A stretch of 64,000 nt of DNA from Limnohabitans sp. (GCA_009693505.1 SHXD01000002.1:34634-98633), one strand, 5' to 3'. Positions 27,602 to 36,764 are shown, numbered from the stretch's first letter. Numbers and translations: made by a program. Notes: generated by a model not told the origin, from the letters alone.

Positions 27602-28501
27602 ATGCGCATCAACCCATTTTTTTCCCCTTCGGAAATCGAGCGTGAAACGGGATTTGGGAAAGAACAATTGCGAAAGTGGCGCCAGAGATTTGGTTTCCCG
27701 CCAAGGGAAGCAACCCTTGATGGGCGGTCGACCTATTCAATCGAGACTGTCCAACAGCTTCTTCTGATCAAACGCTTGCTGGAAGCCGGCTTTCGGCCTG
27801 CGCAAGTTGTAGGCAAGCCCGTATTGGAACTTGAAAAACTAAAATCAGAGTTGGGTTTGAATATTCAGCTTGAAATACAAGATGAATCAACCAATCAATT
27901 TGTTGAATACATCAAGATCAACAATCTGCAAGCATTTGTAAATCTTTTAAAGGAGAAGCGACGCACGCAAACAATGCTTGATTTTACTCAAAGGACAATT
28001 ACGCCGCTGATGATCAGTCTTGGTGATGCTTGGACTCGCGATGAAATCGACATTCACCATGAACACCTTTGTTCTGCTTATATCGAACGTTATTTGCAGG
28101 CAGAGATTCTCAATTTGCTTCCAAGAAAAGGTTTACCGATCATTTTGTTGTCTCTTCCACCAGGCGAGCATCATTTTCTTGGCTTGTTGATGGCTGAGGC
28201 TGTGCTGGCTGAACAAGGCGCTGTCACGATCAATATTGGCGCCGATATACCCTTGAACAATCTGAAGTTGGCCGCTATTTCATGCAAGGCGGATGTCGTT
28301 GCACTTTCCTTCAGTTTTGCACACCCGGCTCGCTATGTATTACCAACCCTATTACATTTTCGGCGTTTACTTCCGCCTAATATTCAGATCTGGGCTGGAG
28401 GTGCTGGCATTTCCGTCATTAGAAAGAAACCTAAAGGCGTGAAAATGATCTACGCACTCAGTGACGCAGTGACTGCGCTGAATGAAATTCCTTTGCAGTA
28501 G
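27602..28501 (+). CDS. MerR-family B12-dependent photoreceptor regulator (CarH/LitR-like)
   Basis: A 299-residue protein. A MerR winged helix occupies residues 6-70 (FSPSEIERETG, LRKWRQRFGFP), then a helical cap and a B12-binding domain from about 178. The CarH hallmark Wx9EH is exact (W144, E154, H155), and so is ExHxxG (E189, H191, G194), with H191 as lower cobalt ligand. These predict adenosylcobalamin binding and light-released DNA binding, as in CarH. The residue after the Trp, which is the light-state ligand His132 in Thermus CarH, is Thr145 here. It is the only clear DNA-binding regulator in the window. Targets are unknown; its own promoter and the neighbouring operons are candidates. 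Confidence 0.86.
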   Translation: MRINPFFSPSEIERETGFGKEQLRKWRQRFGFPPREATLDGRSTYSIETVQQLLLIKRLLEAGFRPAQVVGKPVLELEKLKSELGLNIQLEIQDESTNQFVEYIKINNLQAFVNLLKEKRRTQTMLDFTQRTITPLMISLGDAWTRDEIDIHHEHLCSAYIERYLQAEILNLLPRKGLPIILLSLPPGEHHFLGLLMAEAVLAEQGAVTINIGADIPLNNLKLAAISCKADVVALSFSFAHPARYVLPTLLHFRRLLPPNIQIWAGGAGISVIRKKPKGVKMIYALSDAVTALNEIPLQ

Positions 28502-28523
28502 AAGATATCTGTAGGTTGTAGTT

Positions 28524-29420
28524 TTAAAACAAATAATGATCTACCAGCATGGCCGCGAAAAGCACACTCAAATGAACAAGAGAAAATTTAAACGTCTGTC
28601 GTGCTTGCTCGTCTGAATATTGCCGCCAGAGCTTGAATGCATGAACCACAAAAACCAGACTTAAACCCAATGCAACCAAGAGATAGAGCCAAGAACTCAT
28701 GCCGTAAACAAATGGCATTAAACAAGCAGCCAACAAAATAAGGGTGTAGAGCAAAATTTGCAGGCACGTAAAATTAGTGCCATGGGTGACGGGCAACATA
28801 GGCAGTCCCGACTTCCTATATTCATCAACTCGGTAAAGTGCCAGCGCCCAGAAATGAGGTGGCGTCCATAAGAAAATAATCAGAAAGAGCAGAAGCGCTT
28901 CGGGTCCCACCTGATCCGTCATGGCAGCCCATCCCAGCACTGGCGGCATTGCACCAGACGAGCCCCCAATCACGATGTTTTGCGGCGTGAGTGGCTTCAA
29001 GATCAATGTGTAAATAACCGCGTATCCCAAAAAAGTACCCAAGGTAAGCCACATGGTGAGGGGGTTGATCCAAAAATAGAGCAGCGCCGAACCAGCTACG
29101 CAAAGTACAGAAGAAAACAATAAAGTCAGCAAGCCGTCAACTTGACCTTGTGCCGTTGGGCGCCAAGAAGTTCTTTTCATCTTGGCATCTATTTCTTTTT
29201 CAACCAAGCAGTTAATGGCTGCGGCTGCGCCAGCAACCAGCCAGATACCAACACAAGCCAATATGGCGCGTTGGATTTCATTCAAAGTTGGTATTTTCGG
29301 TACCGCCATCACCATGCCCACAAGGGCGCAAAAGACAATCAGCTGCAGCACTCTAGGTTTAGTCAGCGCATGAAGCTGACTTAAAACGACCAGAGAATTT
29401 CGCGTAACAATTGTCGGCAT
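28524..29420 (-). CDS. ctaB: Protoheme IX farnesyltransferase (heme O synthase)
   Basis: A 298-residue UbiA-family membrane protein with about eight to nine transmembrane segments. The prenyl diphosphate motifs are present: [16 protein letters not shown] (N-x3-E/D-x3-D form) and [19 protein letters not shown]. It makes heme O, the precursor of heme A, and is the last gene of the oxidase operon, 37 bp after the small membrane protein gene. It is convergent with the MerR-B12 gene, 22 bp apart. Confidence 0.93.
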   Translation of the reverse strand: MPTIVTRNSLVVLSQLHALTKPRVLQLIVFCALVGMVMAVPKIPTLNEIQRAILACVGIWLVAGAAAAINCLVEKEIDAKMKRTSWRPTAQGQVDGLLTLLFSSVLCVAGSALLYFWINPLTMWLTLGTFLGYAVIYTLILKPLTPQNIVIGGSSGAMPPVLGWAAMTDQVGPEALLLFLIIFLWTPPHFWALALYRVDEYRKSGLPMLPVTHGTNFTCLQILLYTLILLAACLMPFVYGMSSWLYLLVALGLSLVFVVHAFKLWRQYSDEQARQTFKFSLVHLSVLFAAMLVDHYLF

Positions 29421-29457
29421 AAATTGAATTTAATCGTGGTGGACAATAATTCTGGAA

Positions 29458-30018
29458 CTATGAGTGACGAATCATTCCTACTTTGCACTGAAGGCTCACC
29501 AGCCAGTGGGGAGGACCATCTTCCGTTCCCGCCCGATCTAAGTTGGGGTGAAGTTTTAGAATTTGTTCAAGAATTTTTTCCTGTTCAGGCTCTAGATCAA
29601 CGAAAAAAACATGACAATCTTCTGCTAAAATTTTTTCGAACCGAGCAAACTTATAGTTAGGCGTCTGAATTCCAATAAAGCCGCCCAGCCAAGCGCTAAA
29701 GCCTAAAATGACAACCGAAAGAAAAACAAAGGGTGTCCAGCCTTCTGGCGTGCTTACCAGCTCAAAGCTGAAAGCCATCATGAGCATCGTAATGGCCAAG
29801 CCACTACCAACCAACGCGCCCAGTATCGACTTGTGCACAACGTCTTGCTTCATAAAAGATTGAACTTCGTGAAGGCGTGGATGTTCTGACAAGCTCTTGT
29901 CATCCAAGCTCAACACATGAATCTGAGGCGTGGCAATACCAGCGCCCTCAAGTTGCTCTTCGAAAAGCTCTAAATCATCCAGACTCGGACCCGTAAAATA
30001 ACTTCTCTTTAGCTTCAT
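29458..30018 (-). CDS. Conserved membrane protein of unknown function in the oxidase operon
   Basis: A 186-residue protein with a soluble N-terminal part (DDLELFEEQLEGAGI, then PQIHVLS), two membrane helices (about residues 64-84 and 92-115) and a soluble C-terminal part. A Gly-rich turn GGFIGIQTPN follows the second helix. I recognise it only as a widespread proteobacterial family of unknown function. It lies between the cytochrome c gene (31 bp upstream) and ctaB (37 bp downstream), which suggests a link to the membrane or redox stress, but no function is claimed. Confidence 0.7.
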   Translation of the reverse strand: MKLKRSYFTGPSLDDLELFEEQLEGAGIATPQIHVLSLDDKSLSEHPRLHEVQSFMKQDVVHKSILGALVGSGLAITMLMMAFSFELVSTPEGWTPFVFLSVVILGFSAWLGGFIGIQTPNYKFARFEKILAEDCHVFFVDLEPEQEKILEQILKLHPNLDRAGTEDGPPHWLVSLQCKVGMIRHS

Positions 30019-30049
30019 ACGACACCCTCAGTTAAAAGTACGCCTTGCT

Positions 30050-30556
30050 CTAATTTGTTTTTGTCTTGGCTACGATATAGTCCACAGCGGCCTTCACTTC
30101 TGCGTCACTCAATGAAGCGTTGCCACCCTTTGCGGGCATGACGCCAGTCGAACTGCTGATGCCATTAAGGGCGTTGACATAAAGAACCTTGGTCCCTTTA
30201 GCAAACCGTGTTTTCCACTGAACCTGATCGCCAAGTTTGGGTGCGCCTGCAATCCCTGAAGCATGACAAGCGGCACAACTTTGGTCAAAAACCTGAGCAC
30301 CATCGCGTGTAAGCGTGCCAGTGCTTATCGATGCGTTGATGACAGCAACTTCTGTAGGCAACTCCATGGCAAGCTTGCCAACCGGTTTAATGCGATCAAG
30401 CACACTGAGCCCATTGCTAAGCAAGCTATCCCGGCTGTGCATGACCTGATTTGACATGCTCATATGATGCGAAACAAGGAGATAAGCAAACAAGGCAACA
30501 CCCAAGAAAAAACCAGAAATGACCACGGTGTGTACAACGTATTTTTTCTCTGCCAT
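30050..30556 (-). CDS. Membrane-anchored cytochrome c (c5-like)
   Basis: A 168-residue protein with an uncleaved N-terminal membrane anchor (about residues 9-29) and one c-type heme domain. The heme site is C94-A-A-C97-H98, and the axial Met is in GVMPAKGG near residue 139. The layout is that of cytochrome c5/c555-type donors. The gene lies inside the oxidase operon, 64 bp after the subunit IV gene, so it could feed electrons to the oxidase. GGAG stands before ATG. Confidence 0.88.
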   Translation of the reverse strand: MAEKKYVVHTVVISGFFLGVALFAYLLVSHHMSMSNQVMHSRDSLLSNGLSVLDRIKPVGKLAMELPTEVAVINASISTGTLTRDGAQVFDQSCAACHASGIAGAPKLGDQVQWKTRFAKGTKVLYVNALNGISSSTGVMPAKGGNASLSDAEVKAAVDYIVAKTKTN

Positions 30557-30620
30557 GCGTGACTCTCCAATTATTGAATGTCAATGAAATTAAACTTGCT
30601 TTAGATTGACTGATCTTTTT

Positions 30621-30947
30621 TTACGGCGCACCTTTGAAGAAAAATATACCGCGCGTCAGAAACGTATAGTCAGCTTCCAGTGCCCCAATACCGATGAAAG
30701 TTAGGATCAAGAGGGGTGGCAGCAAGATGGCATAAACGAAGGCCAAACGCTCCCACATCATGTGCATGAACACGGCAACGATCAAGCCAGCCTTTAACAA
30801 CATAAAGACAATGATCAAGGACCAGCGCAGGTAGCCTTCCACATGAAAGTAATCAACCATATAAGAGGCCGTACTTAGTACGAAAAGCAGCAGCCATATT
30901 TTGAGATAAATGCCAATCGGATGATGTTGATTTTCTGCTTCAGACAT
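30621..30947 (-). CDS. Cytochrome c oxidase subunit IV
   Basis: A 108-residue protein with three membrane helices and the family pattern HPIGIYLKIWLLLFVLSTASYMVDY near the start, then LLKAGLIVAVFMHMMWE. It matches the bacterial subunit IV (COX4_pro) of caa3/SoxM-type oxidases. GGAG precedes ATG. It follows coxP by 9 bp. Confidence 0.85.
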   Translation of the reverse strand: MSEAENQHHPIGIYLKIWLLLFVLSTASYMVDYFHVEGYLRWSLIIVFMLLKAGLIVAVFMHMMWERLAFVYAILLPPLLILTFIGIGALEADYTFLTRGIFFFKGAP

Positions 30948-30956
30948 AGGTTCTCC

Positions 30957-31682
30957 TTACCAAAGATAGAAAAACGCAAAAATAAAGACCCAGACCAAGT
31001 CGACAAAGTGCCAGTACAAACCGACAATTTCTATCGTTTCATAGCCACCCTTACGTCCTGTCAGGAAACCAGGCCGTTCGTGTTCTAAATCACCACGCCA
31101 GACCTTGAAAGCAAAGATCAATAACAAAATGACGCCTATGGAGACATGGGTACCGTGAAATCCAGTGACCATAAAAAAGACGGAACCAAATTGCGCAGCA
31201 CCCAAAGGATTGCCCCAAGGCCGAATCCCCTCTTCGGTAATTAACTTTGTCCACTCGAATGCCTGCATGCCTACAAATGAGGCCCCCAATAAGGCAGTGA
31301 TCATCAGCATCACAAAGGTGGTTCGTCGGTCTTTGCGGTAGCCATAATTCACGGCCATGGCCATGGTTCCACTGCTGGTAATGAGAATGAAGGTCATCAA
31401 CGCAATCAGGACCAAAGGGATCTCCTTGCCGCCAAGCGTCAATGCAAACACTTCGCTCGAATTGGGCCAGAGATCGGGAGTTGACATGCGCACAGTCATG
31501 TACGAAATCAAGAAAATACTAAAGATGAAGGTGTCGCTGACCAAAAAAATCCACATCATGGTTTTGCCCCATGGGACCTTCTTGAAAGACTGTTGATCAG
31601 ACGACCAGTCACTCACAAGGCCCTGCATACCGGGCTCCAAGACGGGCGAGTGAATGGGTATTGTCGAAACAGGGTGTGACAT
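30957..31682 (-). CDS. coxP: Cytochrome c oxidase subunit III (CoxP-like)
   Basis: A 241-residue subunit III with six or so membrane helices. Typical pieces are PWGKTMMWIFLVSDTFIF at the N-terminus, GFHGTHVSIGVILLL, and YWHFVDLVWVFIFAFFYLW at the C-terminus. It begins 1 bp after the other subunit III gene. Two adjacent subunit III genes are the mark of the Bradyrhizobium coxMNOP alternative oxidase, which guides the symbol. Confidence 0.85.
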   Translation of the reverse strand: MSHPVSTIPIHSPVLEPGMQGLVSDWSSDQQSFKKVPWGKTMMWIFLVSDTFIFSIFLISYMTVRMSTPDLWPNSSEVFALTLGGKEIPLVLIALMTFILITSSGTMAMAVNYGYRKDRRTTFVMLMITALLGASFVGMQAFEWTKLITEEGIRPWGNPLGAAQFGSVFFMVTGFHGTHVSIGVILLLIFAFKVWRGDLEHERPGFLTGRKGGYETIEIVGLYWHFVDLVWVFIFAFFYLW

Positions 31683-31683
31683 A

Positions 31684-32340
31684 TCAGGTCCTTCCTTTTA
31701 TTCCGCAGATAATCATCAATTCGTCTAGGTTATTTCCTGTGAACAACAGGCCGAAAAGTACAAGCCATACCAACAACAAAAAGTGCCAGTAGAGCGTGCA
31801 CAACTCAACACTGTGCCGAACTTTCTCTATCGCACAACCTCTCCACAAGCGGGTCAGTGTTTGACCCCAGACCACCAAGCCACCTAGCAAATGCAAGCCA
31901 TGCAAACCCGTGATGAGATAGAAAAAAGCAATGGCAGGGTTGGTCACTTCAAAATAGACCAATGCGCCAAGTTCACGCCAGGCTTGAGCCTGACCCATCA
32001 AGAACAACAAGGTGCAAAGTCCTGCAGCCAAAAGACTTCGAAGCAATAGCTTTTGTTGACCACGCCTAACAGCGTACTGAGCCAACTCAAGCCCCAAACT
32101 GCCCAGAAACAACACCAGTGTATTGGCCCACATCAGTCTAATTTGTGGGGCAGGCCGCCAATCTTCGTAGGCCATGCGTCCGGCATAAGCCACGATTAAC
32201 AGCATGAACAAAACAGTGACGACGCCCAAAAATACTTTGAGTGCAGCCCGCTTATTCTGTTGATTGGAATACTGCTGAAGCAAAGGTAACTCGCCCGTGG
32301 CTTCCCAAGGCTTGGTGGTCAAATGATGAATGATGTTCAT
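31684..32340 (-). CDS. coxO: Cytochrome c oxidase subunit III, divergent (CoxO-like)
   Basis: About 218 residues from ATG 32340; a GTG at 32352 would add four residues. A second subunit III homologue, with five to six helices and the pieces GLHGLHLLGGLVVW and LYWHFLLLVWLVLF. It is more divergent than the next gene; the heme-copper partner motifs are partly changed. Encoded between subunit I and coxP. In Bradyrhizobium both CoxO and CoxP resemble subunit III (family knowledge). Confidence 0.8.
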   Translation of the reverse strand: MNIIHHLTTKPWEATGELPLLQQYSNQQNKRAALKVFLGVVTVLFMLLIVAYAGRMAYEDWRPAPQIRLMWANTLVLFLGSLGLELAQYAVRRGQQKLLLRSLLAAGLCTLLFLMGQAQAWRELGALVYFEVTNPAIAFFYLITGLHGLHLLGGLVVWGQTLTRLWRGCAIEKVRHSVELCTLYWHFLLLVWLVLFGLLFTGNNLDELMIICGIKGRT

Positions 32341-32352
32341 GGCTGAGCGCAC

Positions 32353-34116
32353 TTAAACACGCTTGACGTCTTGCGGCGCCACGTTTTGCGGTATGAAGTC
32401 ATCAACCGCCCCAGGCACACTGAAATCGTAAGCCCAGCGATAGACCTTCGGTAATTCAGGTCCAAAATTACCATGTATTGGCGGCGTCTCAGAGGTTTGC
32501 CACTCAAGCGTGGTTGCATTCCAAGGATTGGGGCCAGACGGCTTGCCATTGAAATAACTCCAAAATAAGTTATACAAAAAGAGCAGTTGAAACGCCCCTA
32601 CAAACAAAGCAGCCAAAGTAATTCCGATGTTCAAATCGTGCGCTGAAGCCGGAATGAAACTTGTCCCCTCGACTGAAAAATACCGTCTTGGCACTCCTAA
32701 AAATCCCAGGTAGTGCATGGGCAGGTAAATCGCATAGGTGCCCAGAAAGGTGGTCCAGAAATGAATCTTGCCCATGCCCTCGTGCATCATGCGCCCCGTA
32801 ATTTTGGGGTACCAGTGGTAAATTGCGCCAAGCACCACCATGACGGGAGCCACTGCCATGACCATGTGGAAATGAGCCACTACAAACATGGTGTCCGACA
32901 GTGGCACGCTGACGCTGACGTTGCCCAAGAACAAACCAGTCAAGCCGCCGTGTAAAAATGCGAAAATAAAACCGATGGCAAACAGCATGGGTACAGTGAG
33001 ATGAATACTCCCCTGCCAAAGCGTCAGAACCCAGTTATAAACTTTCAAAGCAGTGGGAATGGCAATGATCAAGGTTGTGGTGGCAAAGAAGAATCCGAAA
33101 TAGGGATTCATGCCACTGACATACATGTGGTGTGCCCAGACAAAGAAACTGAGAACGCCAATGGCGACAATGGCCCAAACCATCATGCGATAACCAAAAA
33201 TGTTCTTTCTGGCGTGAACACTGAGCAGGTCCGAGACAATGCCGAATGCAGGCAAGGCAACAATGTAGACCTCAGGGTGACCAAAAAACCAGAACAAATG
33301 CTGGAACAGCAAAGGACTACCACCGGTATAACTGGCTTGCTGTCCCATCGACACCAGTGCAGGCATAAAGAAGCTGGTGCCCAACAACAAGTCAAACAAC
33401 ATCATCACCGCGCTGACAAACAAAGCCGGAAAGGCAAGCAAGGCCAAAATGGTTGCGACAAAAATGCCCCATATGGTCAATGGCATTCGCATCAAAGTCA
33501 TACCACGAGTGCGAGCTTGCAGAATAGTGACGACGTAATTCAGACCGCCCATGGTAAAACCAATGATGAAGAACGCCAGCGACACCAGCATGAGAATAAT
33601 ACCCCATGTTGCCCCCGGAGTACCTTGTAAAATCGCCTGCGGCGGGTAAAGGGTCCAGCCCGAACCGGTGGGCCCACCAGGCACAAAAAAACTGATCACC
33701 AGAAGAATGACGGCGAAAAGGTATATCCAAAAACTCAACATATTGAGATACGGAAAGACCATGTCTCGAGCACCCACCATCAAAGGAATCAGGTAGTTGC
33801 CAAAACCACCCAGAAACAAGGCAGTCAATAAATAAACAACCATGATCATGCCGTGCATGGTGACGGCCTGAAGGTAGTTGCTGGGGTCTATAAACGAAAA
33901 ACTGTTGGGGTAGGCCAGTTGAAGCCTCATCATCCAAGACAAGACCAAGGCTACCAGCCCAATAGAAATGGCGGTGACAGCGTATTGGATTGCAATCACC
34001 TTAGCGTCTTGGCTCCAGATGTACTTGCCTAAAAACGTTTTGGGATGGTAAAGCTCCATCTCCGCAACTTCTAATGGTCCAACGTCAGCGGACTCATCGT
34101 GTGCCATGTGTTCCAT
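32353..34116 (-). CDS. coxN: Cytochrome c oxidase subunit I (CoxN-like)
   Basis: A 587-residue heme-copper oxidase catalytic subunit with 12 or more helices. Heme a ligands are H88 (TMHGMIM) and H417; the heme a3 ligand is H415 (VVAHFHM); CuB ligands are H280, H329 and H330, with the cross-link Tyr Y284 in HPEVY. The K-channel Lys K304 (HARKNIFGY) and D-channel Asp D118 (GARDMVFP) are present, so it should be a proton-pumping type A oxidase. AAGGA stands before ATG. It follows subunit II by 48 bp. Confidence 0.94.
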   Translation of the reverse strand: MEHMAHDESADVGPLEVAEMELYHPKTFLGKYIWSQDAKVIAIQYAVTAISIGLVALVLSWMMRLQLAYPNSFSFIDPSNYLQAVTMHGMIMVVYLLTALFLGGFGNYLIPLMVGARDMVFPYLNMLSFWIYLFAVILLVISFFVPGGPTGSGWTLYPPQAILQGTPGATWGIILMLVSLAFFIIGFTMGGLNYVVTILQARTRGMTLMRMPLTIWGIFVATILALLAFPALFVSAVMMLFDLLLGTSFFMPALVSMGQQASYTGGSPLLFQHLFWFFGHPEVYIVALPAFGIVSDLLSVHARKNIFGYRMMVWAIVAIGVLSFFVWAHHMYVSGMNPYFGFFFATTTLIIAIPTALKVYNWVLTLWQGSIHLTVPMLFAIGFIFAFLHGGLTGLFLGNVSVSVPLSDTMFVVAHFHMVMAVAPVMVVLGAIYHWYPKITGRMMHEGMGKIHFWTTFLGTYAIYLPMHYLGFLGVPRRYFSVEGTSFIPASAHDLNIGITLAALFVGAFQLLFLYNLFWSYFNGKPSGPNPWNATTLEWQTSETPPIHGNFGPELPKVYRWAYDFSVPGAVDDFIPQNVAPQDVKRV

Positions 34117-34164
34117 CAGATATCCTTTTTTTAAGATTCGTCCACCTGTCCTGTCAAAGCCCGT

Positions 34165-35523
34165 TCAAGGCAGCACATTGATATAAGCCACCAAATCGTT
34201 GATGGCCTGTTCATCTTTCAAAATGGCCGCCATCAATGCCATTTGAGGTCCATATTGATCCTTGGCGTGAGCACCTCGAAATCCTTGCTTAAAATTTTTC
34301 AACTGCGTCACCGTATACCAGTCGCTCATGCCCTTAAGTTTGGGGGCTTGCATCAGGCGAACGCCTTGTCCGTTCTGGCCATGGCAGGTTGAGCAGGTTG
34401 AAACAAACAATGGTTTGCCAATGCTGGCGTTTCCCTTGACCGTATGGGGTGCAGCTGTATCTGGCAGCGATGTAATGAATGCACTGACATTGGCAATGGC
34501 AGCATCGTCAACCAGCAAAGATGCCATCGGTGCCATCACCTTGCCAAACACATCTCGCTCATTACTCCCTCGAATACCATGTTTGAAATAACTCAGTTGC
34601 CGCTGCAGATACCATTCACCCTGCCCGGCCAACTTAGGCGCATGAAGCAAGAGATTGCCTTCGGCCTCGGCACCATGGCAAGCCGCACATGTTGCATAAA
34701 GGGCTTTACCAAGTGTTTTGTCACCACTGGGTTTAGCTAAATTGTCAGCAAATGTTTTCTGATCTCCCAGCCAAGACAGATAAGCCGCCTCTTCTTCCAC
34801 CACAATGACCCCGCGCATCACAAAATGACCAACACCGCACAATTCATTGCACAGCAGATCAAACTTACCAGTTCGGGTGGGTGTTAACCAAAGATAGGTG
34901 ACCATACCAGGCACCAAATCCATCTTGGCGCGGAACTGGGGTACCGCGAAGTTGTGCAATACGTCAATCGAACGTAACAAGATCTTGACAGGCTTGCCGA
35001 TTTGCAAATGCAACTCTTGGCTTGAGACCAAAATATCGTCTCGCCCATTTGCGTCCGACTGGTCCATTCCAAACGGATTAGCATCATTGATGTGCTTGGC
35101 ATTAACAACGCCAAGCTTGCCGTCTTTACCAGGAAGTCGGTATTGCCAATGCCATTGCTGTCCAACAGCCTCAATCAGGTGCGCATCTGCAGGGACGTTG
35201 ACAAAATTGGCCCAGATGATCAAGCCCGGAGCCAGCATTGCGGCTACACCTACAGTTGTAACACCTATTAACCACCACTCTAGTTTTTTGTTTTCAGGCT
35301 CGTAAGCAGCTCGAACACCCTGCTTAGCTCGGAACTTGACAATGCAATAGGCAACGAAAAGATTGACAGCTACAAAAGCCAGTCCGGTAATCCAGAAGGT
35401 CAGTTCAATCGTATCGTCCATGCCCTTCCAGTTGGAAGCGATGGGTGTGAAATACCAGGGGCTTAGATAATGGAAAATCAGTGATCCAAGTACCAACAAC
35501 ACCAATATGATTGCGATTGTCAT
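34165..35523 (-). CDS. coxM: Cytochrome c oxidase subunit II fused to two cytochrome c domains (CoxM-like)
   Basis: A 452-residue protein from ATG 35523; a GTG at 35535 is a possible alternative. Three hydrophobic segments lie in the first 110 residues. The CuA domain has H190, C225, E227, C229, H233 and M236 (LLCNELCGVGHFVM) and the aromatic patch QQWHWQY. Two c-type heme domains follow, C279AAC282H283 and C377STC380H381. Ordinary caa3 subunit II has one heme domain; a tandem is less common. It is first in the operon and suggests electron entry without a separate cytochrome c. Confidence 0.93.
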   Translation of the reverse strand: MTIAIILVLLVLGSLIFHYLSPWYFTPIASNWKGMDDTIELTFWITGLAFVAVNLFVAYCIVKFRAKQGVRAAYEPENKKLEWWLIGVTTVGVAAMLAPGLIIWANFVNVPADAHLIEAVGQQWHWQYRLPGKDGKLGVVNAKHINDANPFGMDQSDANGRDDILVSSQELHLQIGKPVKILLRSIDVLHNFAVPQFRAKMDLVPGMVTYLWLTPTRTGKFDLLCNELCGVGHFVMRGVIVVEEEAAYLSWLGDQKTFADNLAKPSGDKTLGKALYATCAACHGAEAEGNLLLHAPKLAGQGEWYLQRQLSYFKHGIRGSNERDVFGKVMAPMASLLVDDAAIANVSAFITSLPDTAAPHTVKGNASIGKPLFVSTCSTCHGQNGQGVRLMQAPKLKGMSDWYTVTQLKNFKQGFRGAHAKDQYGPQMALMAAILKDEQAINDLVAYINVLP

Positions 35524-35744
35524 GTCGATTCTCACTCCAAGTTAATACTTGCCGAGGAAACACTAAAAAGCTACTCAGGCTCACTTTGCTGGAATGAACA
35601 TTGTCATAAGTTATGCCCTTATTAATAATATGTCTATAAGTAATTACCTTGTGAAGTATTGCTCTCAATAGTGCTATACGCTAATAACAATCTTGGTCAT
35701 GATTGGTGATAGCCACAGTCAGATCAATTAGCAGGAGTCAAGAG

Positions 35745-36728
35745 ATGGGCAGCAGACGAGAGTGGATTCAATGGGCCGGCCTTGGTGCCGCTAGCTTGGG
35801 TATCATGGGCCGCGCGTGGGCCGGACCATTTCCTGAAAAACCAATCAAATTGATCGTGCCCTACCCTGCAGGCGGAGGTGCTGATCAATGGGCCCGAATT
35901 GTAGGAGGTAAGGCTGAAAAATTATTCGGACAACCCATCGTGTTTGATTACAAGCCAGGTGCCAGTACAACGATTGGGGCTGATGCTGCAGCGAAAGCCC
36001 CAGCCGATGGTTACACCATCCATTTGATTGACAGCACCGCTTTTGCCTACGTGCCCAACATGCGCAAAGTGCCTTATGACCCGTTGAAATCCTTCACGCC
36101 CTTGGTCCATTTGGGCGAGTTACCGTTTGTGCTGGTGGCACATCCTTCTGTGCCTGTTCGAAATTTGCAAGAGTTAATTGCATTTGCAAAAGCCAACCCC
36201 AACAAACTCAATTGCGCCAGCGCAGGTGTCGGTTCACCCCATCACTTAATTGCTGAAATTTTCAAGCAACGTGCAGGCATTGCCATGAACCATGTGCCTT
36301 ACAAGGGGGCTGCACAGTACATGGCCGATTTGGTGGGGGGGCAGGTTGATCTGGCCGTTTCAACCCTTGGGCCAGCCATGCCTCATATACAAACTGGTCG
36401 CATACGCGCTTTGGCCGTCTCCTCAGCCAAACGCTCAGGAGCCATACCCGATGTTCCCACCATTGCCGAGCAAGGGTTTGAAGGTTTTGATGAAAAACCC
36501 TGGAACTGTTTTGTGACCAACGCCGGTGTGCCTGCCGAAGCTCTCGACAAATTGCGCTCAGTTTTTCGCGCAACCATGGATGACCCGGAGGTTGTTCAAG
36601 CTTTGCGCAAGACGGGTGTTGAAGAAATCGGCCAAATGCCCTTGGCCCAGATCAGCGAGCAAATGCGTCTTGACAACTTGAAATGGGGCGAAGTGATTCG
36701 CCGCGCCAAAATAACCGTGGACAGTTGA
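35745..36728 (+). CDS. Bug/TctC-family periplasmic receptor
   Basis: A 327-residue receptor from ATG 35745 (GGAG upstream); the longer ORF from 35703 would precede the signal. The signal is twin-Arg-like (SRREWIQWAGLGAASLG...AWA). Bug patterns are KLIVPYPAGGGADQWAR, DYKPGAS, NHVPYKG and RSGAIPDVPTIAEQGF. It captures an organic acid for a TTT-type carrier, but no TctA/TctB genes are in the window. It is convergent with a CaiB gene and probably works with that pair (inference). Confidence 0.9.
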   Translation: MGSRREWIQWAGLGAASLGIMGRAWAGPFPEKPIKLIVPYPAGGGADQWARIVGGKAEKLFGQPIVFDYKPGASTTIGADAAAKAPADGYTIHLIDSTAFAYVPNMRKVPYDPLKSFTPLVHLGELPFVLVAHPSVPVRNLQELIAFAKANPNKLNCASAGVGSPHHLIAEIFKQRAGIAMNHVPYKGAAQYMADLVGGQVDLAVSTLGPAMPHIQTGRIRALAVSSAKRSGAIPDVPTIAEQGFEGFDEKPWNCFVTNAGVPAEALDKLRSVFRATMDDPEVVQALRKTGVEEIGQMPLAQISEQMRLDNLKWGEVIRRAKITVDS

Positions 36729-36764
36729 ACGCCAGAGTTGTTTGTTGGGGCTTCAAGTTAGCCC

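Noticed and set aside
33001..33630. 209-codon frame antisense to oxidase subunit I
   Set aside because: It is a shadow of a membrane protein with all heme-copper ligands; its composition (His, Gln and Asn rich) is typical of antisense of hydrophobic codons.
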